Source: Acidobacteriota bacterium
GTDB taxonomy: Bacteria; Acidobacteriota; Vicinamibacteria; Vicinamibacterales; JAKQTR01
Reading direction: 5' to 3'
DNA length: 64,000 nt
Assembly: GCA_026393755.1 (NCBI GenBank)
Contig: JAPKZO010000029.1
Location: 80,490-144,489, forward strand
Shown here: piece by piece, positions 38,050 through 46,543 of the stretch
How positions within the stretch are numbered: position 1 is the first letter of the stretch
Layout: each line of letters starts with the position of its first letter
The notes under the pieces: model-generated
Seen by the model: only the letters and a program-made list of their open reading frames with translations
What the model was told of the DNA's origin: nothing
Databases searched by the model: none
Translations under genes and position numbers: made by a program

Positions 38050-38310
38050 TCACTCGTGTCGGTACATCAGGTTCTCGAAGATCCGGCCGACCTGTGCCAG
38101 AGAGGCTGGGATCCCCCGCCGCCCGGGATTAGCCGGTCGGGATCCGTTTACTCCGGGCATCACCACTGACTCGCCGGCGATCAGATGCCGGAGGGCTAGC
38201 AGGCCGACGATGGCCTGGTCGATTGTGGCGAGCATTTCGTGGCGGGATCCGCGAAGGGTCTGCGCCGGGAGAACGAATGAGTCGATGTCGGGAGTGCTCT
38301 CACGCTTCAT
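38050..38310 (-). CDS. Small soluble protein at the head of the kdp operon
   Basis: 86 aa that I do not recognise. It is mainly helical (MLATIDQAIVGLLALRHLIAG) with a Pro/Gly/Arg-rich loop and no membrane segment. The ATG at 38310 has GAGG 6 bases upstream; a frame start at 38346 would run into the putative promoter. It precedes the 28-aa peptide by 13 bases and probably shares its transcript. A role in Kdp regulation is inferred only from position. Confidence 0.55.
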   Translation of the reverse strand: MKRESTPDIDSFVLPAQTLRGSRHEMLATIDQAIVGLLALRHLIAGESVVMPGVNGSRPANPGRRGIPASLAQVGRIFENLMYRHE

Positions 38311-38343
38311 GGCTGCCTCTCTACCCAACAATAGAAAAACGGA

Positions 38344-38384
38344 CATGAAGATGCGCTAAAAGGTCCATAAAGATTCCGTAAAGA
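38344..38384. promoter_or_regulatory. Candidate KdpE operator: four 11-bp phased direct repeats
   Basis: Read on the minus strand, four half-sites start exactly 11 bases apart: TTTACG, TTTATG, TTTAGC, TTCATG (plus-strand positions 38377, 38366, 38355, 38344), with 5-base spacers. Two TTTAxx hexamers separated by 5 bases is the form of the E. coli KdpE site (TTTATA-N5-TTTACA), and 11-bp direct repeats are usual for OmpR-family regulators. The block lies between the kdp operon and the KdpD-N gene, 34 bases from the first and 37 from the second, so it could control both. Confidence 0.65.
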
Positions 38385-38409
38385 ACACGGCCCCGTTGGC
38401 GCTCCCCCC

Positions 38410-38415
38410 TACAAT
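38410..38415 (+). promoter_or_regulatory. Putative -10 element of a leaderless kdpD-N transcript
   Basis: TACAAT ends 6 bases before the ATG at 38422. With the usual 6-7 base distance from -10 to start point, transcription would begin at or next to the ATG. No ribosome site is present. No good -35 is seen; activation by KdpE bound at 38344-38384 is possible. Confidence 0.45.
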
Positions 38416-38421
38416 GAGACG

Positions 38422-39561
38422 ATGCCGGACGAGACACCTGATGCCGTCGCGGACCGGATGCTCGCGCGGATCCACGATCGCGAGCACGCCCGTCTGCGCG
38501 TCTACATCGGCGCAGCGCCAGGTGTGGGCAAGACGTACCTGATGCTGCGCGACGCCCAACTCCTCAAAGACCGGGGCCTGGATGTCGTCATCGGGTTTGT
38601 CGAGACCTACGACCGAGCCGATACGGACGCCCAGGTGGGGACGCTCGAGATCGTGCCGCGCCGGCGTATTCCGTATCGGGGCGTCGTGGTAGAGGACATG
38701 GACCTCGATGCCGTGCTGGCCAGGCGCCCGGCTGTCGCGCTGGTGGACGAACTGGCCCACTCCAATGTGCCCGGCTGCCGCAACCAGAAGCGGTACGAGG
38801 ACGTCCTCGAGCTGCTTTCCGCCGGGATCCACGTCTTGACGGCGGTCAACATCCAGCACCTTGAGACCCTCAACGACACGGTCGCCAGGATGACCGGCGT
38901 GAGGGTTCGTGAGACGGTGCCCGACACGCTGCTGGCGCGTGCGGATGAAGTTGTCAACGTCGATGTGAGCGGCGAGGAATTGCGTAACCGGCTCAGACAG
39001 GGGAAGATCTACAGGCCAGACAAAATCGAGCAGGCGCTCGGAAGCTTTTTCCGGAAAGGCAATCTGTCCGCGCTGCGAGAACTCGCCCTGCGGGTCGTGG
39101 CCGACGAAGTCGGCGCTCAGGCGGCGTCCTATAGGCAACGCGAGGGTCTCGAGCCGGCTCTGATCCCCGAACGCGTGATGGTCTGCATGAGCTCGAACAC
39201 CGAGGCCACGCGCGTGCTTCGCATAGGAGCCAGGATTGCCGGGCGTCTCGGCGCCCATTGGTACGCCGTCTACGTCGAGACCCCGAAAGAGCGGGTCGAT
39301 CGAATAGCCCCGAAGGATCGGGAAGCCCTGTCGAAGAACACGGCGCTGGCCGAAGCGCTGGGCGGCACCGTCGTACGCGTCAGGGCCCAGCGGCCCGCCG
39401 ACGGCCTGATATCGTTTGCGCGCCGCGAGGGCATCACACACGTCGTGTTCGGTCAGAGTCTGCGATCGAGATGGGAAATCCTGATGCACGGTTCGGTCAT
39501 CGATCGCTTCCTGGCAGAGGTGCCCGACGCAACGGTCCAGGTTGTGCCCGTGAACGCCTGA
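38422..39561 (+). CDS. kdpD: KdpD N-terminal half: KdpD sensor ATPase domain plus Usp domain
   Basis: 379 aa. Residues 20-230 are the KdpD domain with Walker A GAAPGVGKTY (30-39), VVIGFVETYDR and the Walker B-like VALVDELAHSN. The block HVLTAVNIQHLETLND is typical of KdpD. Residues about 245-378 are a universal-stress-protein-like domain (VMVCMSSNTEATRVLRIGARIAG...THVVFGQSLRSRWE). The protein stops exactly where the transmembrane part of full-length KdpD would start; that part is the kinase at 31119. Usp domains of KdpD are known to bind c-di-AMP in some Gram-positives; whether this one does is unknown. Probably leaderless. The transporter gene follows after 60 bases on the same strand. Confidence 0.92.
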   Translation: MPDETPDAVADRMLARIHDREHARLRVYIGAAPGVGKTYLMLRDAQLLKDRGLDVVIGFVETYDRADTDAQVGTLEIVPRRRIPYRGVVVEDMDLDAVLARRPAVALVDELAHSNVPGCRNQKRYEDVLELLSAGIHVLTAVNIQHLETLNDTVARMTGVRVRETVPDTLLARADEVVNVDVSGEELRNRLRQGKIYRPDKIEQALGSFFRKGNLSALRELALRVVADEVGAQAASYRQREGLEPALIPERVMVCMSSNTEATRVLRIGARIAGRLGAHWYAVYVETPKERVDRIAPKDREALSKNTALAEALGGTVVRVRAQRPADGLISFARREGITHVVFGQSLRSRWEILMHGSVIDRFLAEVPDATVQVVPVNA

Positions 39562-39579
39562 CACACGGGGCATGAGAAC

Positions 39580-39591
39580 GCCAGCGCTGGC
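39580..39591. promoter_or_regulatory. 12-bp palindrome before the first APC transporter gene
   Basis: GCCAGCGCTGGC is a perfect palindrome in the 60-base gap between kdpD-N and the transporter gene. It could form a short hairpin in a shared transcript. No T-run follows, so it is not called a terminator. Confidence 0.25.
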
Positions 39592-39621
39592 CGCGGCGGC
39601 TGACAAGTCGAGGATTGACTG

Positions 39622-41892
39622 ATGAAGGTGAACGAAGCGCTCCCCCGATCACAACCCACACAGGTCGTGGTCGCCACCACGGTCCTGCTGTCGTTCTTCT
39701 CGTTCTGGCGCGCAGCCGCCATCGTGCTCGGCGACCTCGGGTCGTCGGCCTTCTACGCCGGCGGCATCGCCGAACAGGCCGTAGGCAGGGCCGCCCCCTG
39801 GTTCATCCTGGGCGTCATGTCGTTTGCGTGGGTCGTGCGGGCCATCTACATCGAGAGCTCGGTGATGTTCGTCCGCGGCGGCGTGTACCGCGTCGTCAAG
39901 GAGGCCATGGGCGGCACCATGGCCAAACTCTCGGTGTCGGCGCTGTTGTTCGACTACGTGCTGACGGGGCCGATCAGTGCCGTGTCCGCCGGCCTGTATC
40001 TGATGGGTTTGGCCGGAGAGGTGCTGGCCCGCTTCGGCATTGCCCTGCCCATTCCAAGGGACAACCTGGCGGCGGTGTTTGCGGTGCTGGTCATCATCTA
40101 CTTCTGGTGGCGCAACACACAGGGCCTGCACGAGTCGAGCTCGGACGCGTTGCACATCATGTACATCACGACCGTCATGGTCGTGATCCTGCTCGGCTGG
40201 TCGATCGTCACATTGCTGATGCGAGGCGGTTCGATGCCGCCGCTGCCCGTGTCGGAGAACTTCCATTTCACCGATGATGCGCTCGGGTGGCTGAAAGACA
40301 CGCGATTCCCGGCAATCACGGCCATTGCCCTCATCATCGGCTTCGGCCACTCCTTCCTCGCGATGAGCGGGTATGAGTCGCTCGCCCAGGTCTACCGGGA
40401 AATCGAGTCGCCCAAACCGCTCAACCTGCGGCGCACGGGCGTCGTCGTGTTCGTCTACGCGCTCGTGTTCACCGGATCGGTCAGCTTCCTCGCCGCCGCG
40501 CTGATTCCCGACGCTGTGCGCCCGCAGTTCTACGACAACCTGATTTCGGGCATCGCGATGCACCTGGTCGGGCCGCTCAGCCTCCGGCTGCTGTTCCAGG
40601 CCTTCGTCGTGGTTGTCGGCGTGTTGATGCTCGCCAGCGCCGTCAACACCGCCATCGTCGGCTCGAACGCGGTGCTCAACCGGGTGTCGGAAGACGGCGT
40701 CCTGCCGGAGTGGTTTCGCCAGCCGCACAAGCGGTACGGCACCACGCACCGGTTTCTCAACCTGATTGTCGGGCTCCAGTTGCTGACCGTGTTGCTGAGC
40801 GGCGGGCACATCTACATCCTCGGCGAGGCGTACGCGTTCGGCGTGATCTGGAGTTTTGCGTTCAAGGCGCTGGCGGTGCTGGTGCTGCGTTTCAGATCGC
40901 CCGGCGAGCGCGAGTGGCGAGTGCCGCTCAACCTGAAGGTCGGGTCCGTCGAACTGCCGATTGGGCTGGCCGCGATTACCATGGCGCTCTTTTCGGTGGC
41001 AGTCGTCAACCTGTTCACCAAGCAGGTCGCGACGATCTCGGGATCGATCTTCACGCTGCTGGTGTACGGCGCGTTCGTGTGGTCGGAGCGGGTCACCGCG
41101 AGAAAGCGTGCCGCGCAGGCGCTGCACGGGCATCCGCTGGACCAGTTCCAGTTGCTCCCGGCGCCAGATGTGGGGCTGGCGGAAGTGGCTGCGCGGGCCG
41201 GCAACGTGCTCGTGCCCGTGCGCGATCCCAATACACTGGCGCACCTGAAATGGGTGTTGAATCACACCGACACAGACAAGCGCGACATCGTCGTGATGAC
41301 AGCGCGCCTGCTGCAGGGCCCCGATACCGGGTACCGCGATCTGGCCCTCGCGCGCCTCTTCGCCGATTACGAGCAGACGCTGTTTACGAAGGTCGTGGCC
41401 GTGGCCGAACGCGAGGGCCGTCCGGTGAAGCTGCTGGTCGTGCCATCGACCAACGCCAGCGATGCGATTGCACAAACAGCCGTGCGGCTGCAGTCCACCG
41501 AGATCGTCGTCGGCGAGTCGGCAAAGATCTCCGGGGCCCAGATGGCGCTGATGCTCGGCGAGGCATGGGACCGGATCGACAAGGACAGGGACTTTCGATC
41601 GCGGCTGGTCGTCTGCCAGCGAAGCGGCGCGCTCGAGATGTACCAACTCGGTTTGCACGTCCCGCCGCTCACGCCCGAAGATCTCGAACTGATTCACAAG
41701 CTGTGGCTTGACGCGGTGGCGAAGCTGGGCCTGCAGGTGCACCACCGGGATGTCGTGCGCACGGCGATCGAGGAACTGGCCGGCGACCTGTCGGCCGGCG
41801 CTCGCGATCGGGCGGTGGACCTGATCGCCCGCAACCTCGGACGTACGACCGAGCCAGCAGACCGACGACAGAATCCACCGGGTCCGGTTTAG
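39622..41892 (+). CDS. APC-superfamily transporter with C-terminal Usp-like domain (copy 1)
   Basis: 756 aa. Residues about 15-490 form a 12-helix APC-type permease. The first helix has GDLGSSAFYAGG, the glycine-rich substrate-binding break, followed by FVRGGVYRVVKEAMGGTMAK. Residues about 515-690 form a soluble alpha/beta domain like a Usp fold (VLVPVRDPNTLAHLKWVL...IVVMTARLLQG...KLLVVPSTNASDAI...EIVVGESAKI). The domain order resembles that of KimA/YdaO-type potassium importers, a different APC branch. GAGG lies 8 bases before the ATG. It follows the KdpD-N gene and is followed by a second, highly similar copy. The transported substrate may be an amino acid or K+; only the neighbourhood favours K+. 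Confidence 0.85.
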   Translation: MKVNEALPRSQPTQVVVATTVLLSFFSFWRAAAIVLGDLGSSAFYAGGIAEQAVGRAAPWFILGVMSFAWVVRAIYIESSVMFVRGGVYRVVKEAMGGTMAKLSVSALLFDYVLTGPISAVSAGLYLMGLAGEVLARFGIALPIPRDNLAAVFAVLVIIYFWWRNTQGLHESSSDALHIMYITTVMVVILLGWSIVTLLMRGGSMPPLPVSENFHFTDDALGWLKDTRFPAITAIALIIGFGHSFLAMSGYESLAQVYREIESPKPLNLRRTGVVVFVYALVFTGSVSFLAAALIPDAVRPQFYDNLISGIAMHLVGPLSLRLLFQAFVVVVGVLMLASAVNTAIVGSNAVLNRVSEDGVLPEWFRQPHKRYGTTHRFLNLIVGLQLLTVLLSGGHIYILGEAYAFGVIWSFAFKALAVLVLRFRSPGEREWRVPLNLKVGSVELPIGLAAITMALFSVAVVNLFTKQVATISGSIFTLLVYGAFVWSERVTARKRAAQALHGHPLDQFQLLPAPDVGLAEVAARAGNVLVPVRDPNTLAHLKWVLNHTDTDKRDIVVMTARLLQGPDTGYRDLALARLFADYEQTLFTKVVAVAEREGRPVKLLVVPSTNASDAIAQTAVRLQSTEIVVGESAKISGAQMALMLGEAWDRIDKDRDFRSRLVVCQRSGALEMYQLGLHVPPLTPEDLELIHKLWLDAVAKLGLQVHHRDVVRTAIEELAGDLSAGARDRAVDLIARNLGRTTEPADRRQNPPGPV

Positions 41893-41925
41893 GTTACCTC
41901 CGCCCGTCTCTTCGGGAAAGACTGT

Positions 41926-41931
41926 TAGAAT
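41926..41931 (+). promoter_or_regulatory. Putative extended -10 element of a leaderless transcript for APC copy 2
   Basis: TAGAAT preceded by TGT (extended -10 form TGnTAGAAT) ends 7 bases before the ATG at 41939. No ribosome site lies in between, so initiation at the ATG is predicted. This gives the second copy its own promoter in the 46-base gap. Confidence 0.5.
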
Positions 41932-41938
41932 CGCCGGG

Positions 41939-44206
41939 ATGGCGTCCGCGTCGAGCCCGTCCCGAATTCAGCCCACCCGTGTCGTCGTCGCGACGACGGC
42001 CCTGCTCTCGTTCATCTCCTTGTGGCGCGCCGCGGCGATCGTGCTGGGCGACCTGGGGTCGTCGGCCTTCTACGCCGGCGGTATCGCGGAGCAGGCGGTC
42101 GGGAGAGCGGCGCCGTGGTTTGTCCTCGGCGTGATGCTGTTCTCCTACTGCGTTCGGGCGATCTACCTCGAAAGCTCGATCATGTTCGTCCGTGGCGGCG
42201 TGTACCGCGTCGTCAAGGAAGCCATGGGCGGCACCATGGCCAAGCTGTCCGTCTCGGCGCTGTTGTTTGACTACGTCCTCACGGGTCCGATCAGCGCCGT
42301 GTCGGCCGGCCTTTACATGATCGGCCTGGCGGGTGAAGTGCTCGCCTGGTTCGGCGTGGCCTTGCCGCTCCCCAAGGACATGCTCGCGGCCGGGTTCGCG
42401 ATGCTGGTGATCCTGTACTTCTGGTGGCGCAATACCCACGGCCTCCACGAGTCGAGCGGCGACGCGCTCAGGATCATTCAGATCACGACGGTGATGGTCG
42501 TCATCCTGCTGTTCTGGTCGGTCGTCACCTTGTTCATGCGCGGCGGCCACCTGCCGCCGCCGCTCGTTCAGGAGCACTTCAGATTCACCGACGATGCGCT
42601 TGGGTGGCTGAAAGACACACGGTTTCCCGCCATTACCGCTGTGGCACTGCTCATCGGCTTCGGGCACTCGTTTCTCGCGATGAGCGGCTATGAGTCGCTG
42701 GCCCAGGTGTACCGGGAGATCGAATCGCCGAAAGCCCTGAATCTTCGCAAGGCCGCGCTGGTGGTGTTCGTCTACAGCGTCGTCCTCACCGTGTCAGTCA
42801 GCTTCCTCGCGACCGCGCTGATTCCGGATGAGGTCCGGCCGCAGTACTACGACAACATGATCTCCGGCATCGCGATGCACCTGGTCGGGCCTCACAGCCT
42901 GCGATTGCTCTTCCAGGCATTCGTCGTGATCGTCGGATTCCTGATTCTCGCGGGCGGCGTCAACACGTCCATCGTCGGATCGAACGCGGTCCTGAACCGC
43001 GTGTCGGAAGACGGCGTGCTGCCCCAGTGGTTCCGGCACCCGCATCAGCGGTACGGCACGACGCACCGATTTCTCAACCTCATTCTCTGTCTGCAGTTGC
43101 TTACCGTCGTCCTGAGCGGCGGGCACATCTACATCCTGGGCGAAGCGTACGCGTTCGGCGTCATCTGGAGCTTCACGCTGCAGGCGGTGGCGCTGGTCGT
43201 CCTGCGATATACATCCCCGGGTGCGCGCGAGTGGCGGGTGCCGATCAATCTCAAGATCGGATCGATCGAGTTGCCGATCGGTCTGACCGCGATCACGATG
43301 GGGCTGTTTTCCGTCGCCATGGTCAATCTGTTCACCAAGCGGGTTGCGACCATCTCCGGAATCGCCTTCACGCTCGTGCTGTACGTAGCGTTCGTGGTGT
43401 CGGAGCGGGCGACCGCCAGGCGGCGCGCGGGTGAGGATCACAAGCTCGATCAGTTCCAGTTGCAGCCGTCAGCGGATGTGAGTCGGGAGGATCTGGCCGT
43501 GCGGCCCGGCAGCGTCCTGGTCCCGGTGCGCGATCCGAACACGCTGACGCACTTGAAGTGGGTGATAAACGGCCCCGACAACGCCGCGCGCGACATCGTC
43601 GTGATGACCGTGCGGCTGCTGCAGGGCCCCAACACCGGGTACCGCGACTTCGACAGCGCGCGGCTGTTCAAGGATTACGAGCAGACGCTGTTCACCAAGG
43701 TGGTGGCCATTGCCGAGCGCGAAGGCCGTCCGGTCAAACTGCTCGTGGTGCCGTCCACCAATGCCGGCGACGCGATCATCCAGACCGCAGCGCGTCTCCA
43801 GTCCACGGAAATCGTGGTGGGCGAGTCGGGCAAGTTCAATGCCGCACAACTCGCGCAGATGGTGGGGGAGTCGTGGGACCGCGTCGAGAAAGACAAGAAC
43901 TTCAGGGCCCGGCTGGTCGTCTGCAGGCGCGATCGTTCGATTGAGACGTTTCAGCTGGGTCCACACGCGCCGCCGCTCACTCCGGAGGATGTCGAACTGA
44001 TCCACACATTGTGGCTGGATGCGGTGGCCAAGTACGGCCTGGACGTCCACCACCGGGACGTCGTGCGAACCGCGCTGGAGGATCTCGCCGGCGACATGTC
44101 CGGCGCGGCGCGCGAACGGGCGATGACGCTGGTGGGGCAGTACCTGGCCGGCCGGGCTGGCCCGCCGCCCGCGGAGAACCAGATCGAGCCGCCGCCGCGC
44201 ATATGA
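41939..44206 (+). CDS. APC-superfamily transporter with C-terminal Usp-like domain (copy 2)
   Basis: 755 aa and collinear with the preceding gene over its whole length. Most residues are identical in the membrane part (for example LFDYVLTGPISAVSAGLY and RVSEDGVLPxWFR), with more changes in the cytoplasmic Usp-like half. It is therefore a tandem duplication. The substrate-site motif GDLGSSAFYAGG is unchanged, but helix 2 differs (MLFSYCVRAIYLESSIM against MSFAWVVRAIYIESSVM). A leaderless promoter is predicted. The TGA stop overlaps the ATG of recD2, which couples an unrelated helicase gene to it. Confidence 0.85.
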   Translation: MASASSPSRIQPTRVVVATTALLSFISLWRAAAIVLGDLGSSAFYAGGIAEQAVGRAAPWFVLGVMLFSYCVRAIYLESSIMFVRGGVYRVVKEAMGGTMAKLSVSALLFDYVLTGPISAVSAGLYMIGLAGEVLAWFGVALPLPKDMLAAGFAMLVILYFWWRNTHGLHESSGDALRIIQITTVMVVILLFWSVVTLFMRGGHLPPPLVQEHFRFTDDALGWLKDTRFPAITAVALLIGFGHSFLAMSGYESLAQVYREIESPKALNLRKAALVVFVYSVVLTVSVSFLATALIPDEVRPQYYDNMISGIAMHLVGPHSLRLLFQAFVVIVGFLILAGGVNTSIVGSNAVLNRVSEDGVLPQWFRHPHQRYGTTHRFLNLILCLQLLTVVLSGGHIYILGEAYAFGVIWSFTLQAVALVVLRYTSPGAREWRVPINLKIGSIELPIGLTAITMGLFSVAMVNLFTKRVATISGIAFTLVLYVAFVVSERATARRRAGEDHKLDQFQLQPSADVSREDLAVRPGSVLVPVRDPNTLTHLKWVINGPDNAARDIVVMTVRLLQGPNTGYRDFDSARLFKDYEQTLFTKVVAIAEREGRPVKLLVVPSTNAGDAIIQTAARLQSTEIVVGESGKFNAAQLAQMVGESWDRVEKDKNFRARLVVCRRDRSIETFQLGPHAPPLTPEDVELIHTLWLDAVAKYGLDVHHRDVVRTALEDLAGDMSGAARERAMTLVGQYLAGRAGPPPAENQIEPPPRI

Positions 44207-46437
44207 CGAACGCACCGCATCGCGGCCGCCTCCCGTTCGGCTCTCAACGCCGTAGCACGCCCCGCGACACCCAGGGGCTCGACCCAACCAGCGTGGCCGG
44301 CACGGTCGAGCGCGTCACATTCCACAATCCGGACAACGGCTTCTGCGTGATTCGAATTGCGGTGCCCGGCCGGCGTGAGCCGCTGACGGTGGTCGGCCAC
44401 GTCGCGTCGATATCCGCGGGTGAGGAGATTCGCGCCGTCGGCGAATGGACCAACGACCTGATGCACGGCCTGCAGTTCAAGGCCGCCTCGCTGCACACCG
44501 CGCCGCCGACCAGCCTCGACGGCATCGAGCGCTATCTCGGGTCGGGGATGATCCGGGGCGTTGGCCCGCACTTCGCCAGGCGGCTCGTCGAGACGTTTGG
44601 CGCGCGCGTGTTCGACGTCATCGACGGGCAGCCGCACAGACTGAGGGACGTGGCGGGCATCGGGCCCGCCCGCGCGGCGCAGATCATCGACGCGTGGTCA
44701 GGGCAGAAGATCATCCGCGACATCATGGTGTTCCTCTACGCGAATGGCGTGGGCACCTCGCGCGCCGTCCGGATCTACAAGACGTACGGCGCCGACGCGA
44801 TTGCGCGCATCACGGAGAATCCCTACAGGCTGGCGCGAGAGATCCGCGGCATCGGATTCCTGACCGCCGACGCGCTGGCGCGGAAGCTCGGCATCGAACC
44901 CACCGCCATGATCCGCGTTCGCGCCGGCATCAGCCACGCGCTGGCGCAGGCGCTCGACGAGAGCCAGTGCGGCCTGCCGCGCGAAGATCTCCTGGCGCGC
45001 GCGGGGAAACTGCTCGAGGTGCCGGCCGAACTCGTGCAGCAGGCGCTCGAGGCCGAACTGGCCGAGGGCACCGTTGTGGCCGACACCGCCGAAGGCCGCG
45101 ACTGTGTCTTTCTCGCGTGGCTGCACACGCTCGAACGCCAGATCGCCGGCAGATTGCGAATGCTGGCCGCGCAGCGTCCAGCCTGGCCGGCCATCGACAC
45201 GACCAAAGCGCTCGACTGGGTGGAGAAGCGACTCAGCCTGACGCTTGCCGATCGTCAGCGCGAGGCCGTCGCTCAGGCCGTCAACACCAACATCCTCGTT
45301 GTCACAGGCGGGCCAGGGGTGGGCAAGACAACCATCGTACGGGCCATGGTCGAGATCCTGAAAGCGAAGCGCCTGAACGTGGCACTCTGCGCACCAACCG
45401 GGCGCGCCGCCAAACGCCTGACCGAGGTGACCGGGGTCGAAGCCCGGACCATCCACCGCATGCTCGAGGTCAATCCGGCCAATGGCCAGTTCCGCCGGGG
45501 ACCTCAGAGCCCCGTGGCCTGCGACGTGATGGTCGTGGACGAAACCTCGATGGTGGACGTGCCGCTGATGCACGCGCTCGTGCGGGCCCTGCCGGATCGG
45601 GCCTCGCTGGTGCTGGTCGGCGACATCGATCAGTTGCCGTCCGTCGGCCCGGGCAACGTGCTCGGCGACATCATCGGATCGGGCGCCGTCCCGGTCGTTC
45701 GCCTTGACGAGGTCTTTCGCCAGGCGGCCCAGAGCCGCATCATCGTCAACGCCCATCGCGTCAACCACGGCGAGATGCCCGAACTGGACAACAGTCCCGA
45801 GAGCGCGTCCGATTTCTATTTCGTGGAGGCGGAGACGCCCGAAGACTGCGCGGCCAGGATCATTCACATCGTATCCGAGCGCATCCCGCAACGATTCGGC
45901 CTGCACCCCGTCCGCGACGTTCAGGTCCTCTGCCCGATGAACCGGGGCGCGTGCGGCGCCCGATCGCTCAACCTGGAACTGCAGCGCGTGCTCAACCCCG
46001 CCCGGGGCGTCACGGTGGAACGCTTCGGATCGACCTTTGCGGTGGGCGACAAGGTGATGCAGATCGAGAACGACTACGACAAGGATGTCTATAACGGCGA
46101 CATCGGGTTCGTGCACGCGATTGACGAAGCCACCAGCGACCTGACGATTGATTTCGACGGCAGACGTGTCGTCTACACGACCGCCGATCTCGACCAGATC
46201 GTGCTCGCCTACGCCACCACCGTCCACAAGGCACAGGGCTGCGAGTACCCGGCGGTCGTGATGCCGGTTTCGACACAGCACTATCCGTTGTTGCAGCGAA
46301 ACCTGATCTACACCGGGCTCACGCGAGGGAAGAAGCTGGTGGTGCTGGTCGGCCAGCGCAAGGCGCTGGCCATTGCCGTGAAGGGCACACGGACGGTAAA
46401 GCGCTGGTCGAAGCTGCGCGACTGGCTGGTGACGTGA
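44203..46437 (+). CDS. recD2: RecD2-like SF1B DNA helicase
   Basis: 744 aa 5'-3' helicase. The N terminus has an OB-like barrel and helix-hairpin-helix segments (IRGVGPHFARRLVETFG, VAGIGPARAAQIIDAW) typical of RecD2. Walker A is GGPGVGKTT (369-377), motif II is VMVVDETSMVD, motif III is LVGDIDQLPSVGPG, and the C-terminal motif VI region is TVHKAQGCEYPAVV...LIYTGLTRGKKLV. RecD2 acts without RecBC in repair and replication-fork processing. The ATG at 44203 overlaps the stop of the transporter gene (ATGA), which sets the start; the frame upstream is a shadow. Confidence 0.93.
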   Translation: MTNAPHRGRLPFGSQRRSTPRDTQGLDPTSVAGTVERVTFHNPDNGFCVIRIAVPGRREPLTVVGHVASISAGEEIRAVGEWTNDLMHGLQFKAASLHTAPPTSLDGIERYLGSGMIRGVGPHFARRLVETFGARVFDVIDGQPHRLRDVAGIGPARAAQIIDAWSGQKIIRDIMVFLYANGVGTSRAVRIYKTYGADAIARITENPYRLAREIRGIGFLTADALARKLGIEPTAMIRVRAGISHALAQALDESQCGLPREDLLARAGKLLEVPAELVQQALEAELAEGTVVADTAEGRDCVFLAWLHTLERQIAGRLRMLAAQRPAWPAIDTTKALDWVEKRLSLTLADRQREAVAQAVNTNILVVTGGPGVGKTTIVRAMVEILKAKRLNVALCAPTGRAAKRLTEVTGVEARTIHRMLEVNPANGQFRRGPQSPVACDVMVVDETSMVDVPLMHALVRALPDRASLVLVGDIDQLPSVGPGNVLGDIIGSGAVPVVRLDEVFRQAAQSRIIVNAHRVNHGEMPELDNSPESASDFYFVEAETPEDCAARIIHIVSERIPQRFGLHPVRDVQVLCPMNRGACGARSLNLELQRVLNPARGVTVERFGSTFAVGDKVMQIENDYDKDVYNGDIGFVHAIDEATSDLTIDFDGRRVVYTTADLDQIVLAYATTVHKAQGCEYPAVVMPVSTQHYPLLQRNLIYTGLTRGKKLVVLVGQRKALAIAVKGTRTVKRWSKLRDWLVT

Positions 46438-46543
46438 ATCCGGACATGGTGCGACGCCTGAATGTCGCGCCTGCGCGGGGTGGATCCCGGGTACTATGGC
46501 GCAACGACATGGGCGAACATCCCGGCGTTCCGATCGAGGACAG

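Noticed and set aside
39649-41745. 698-codon minus-strand frame
   Set aside because: Antisense to APC copy 1, His/Arg/Glu-rich shadow; a partial equivalent antisense to copy 2 simply reflects the duplication.
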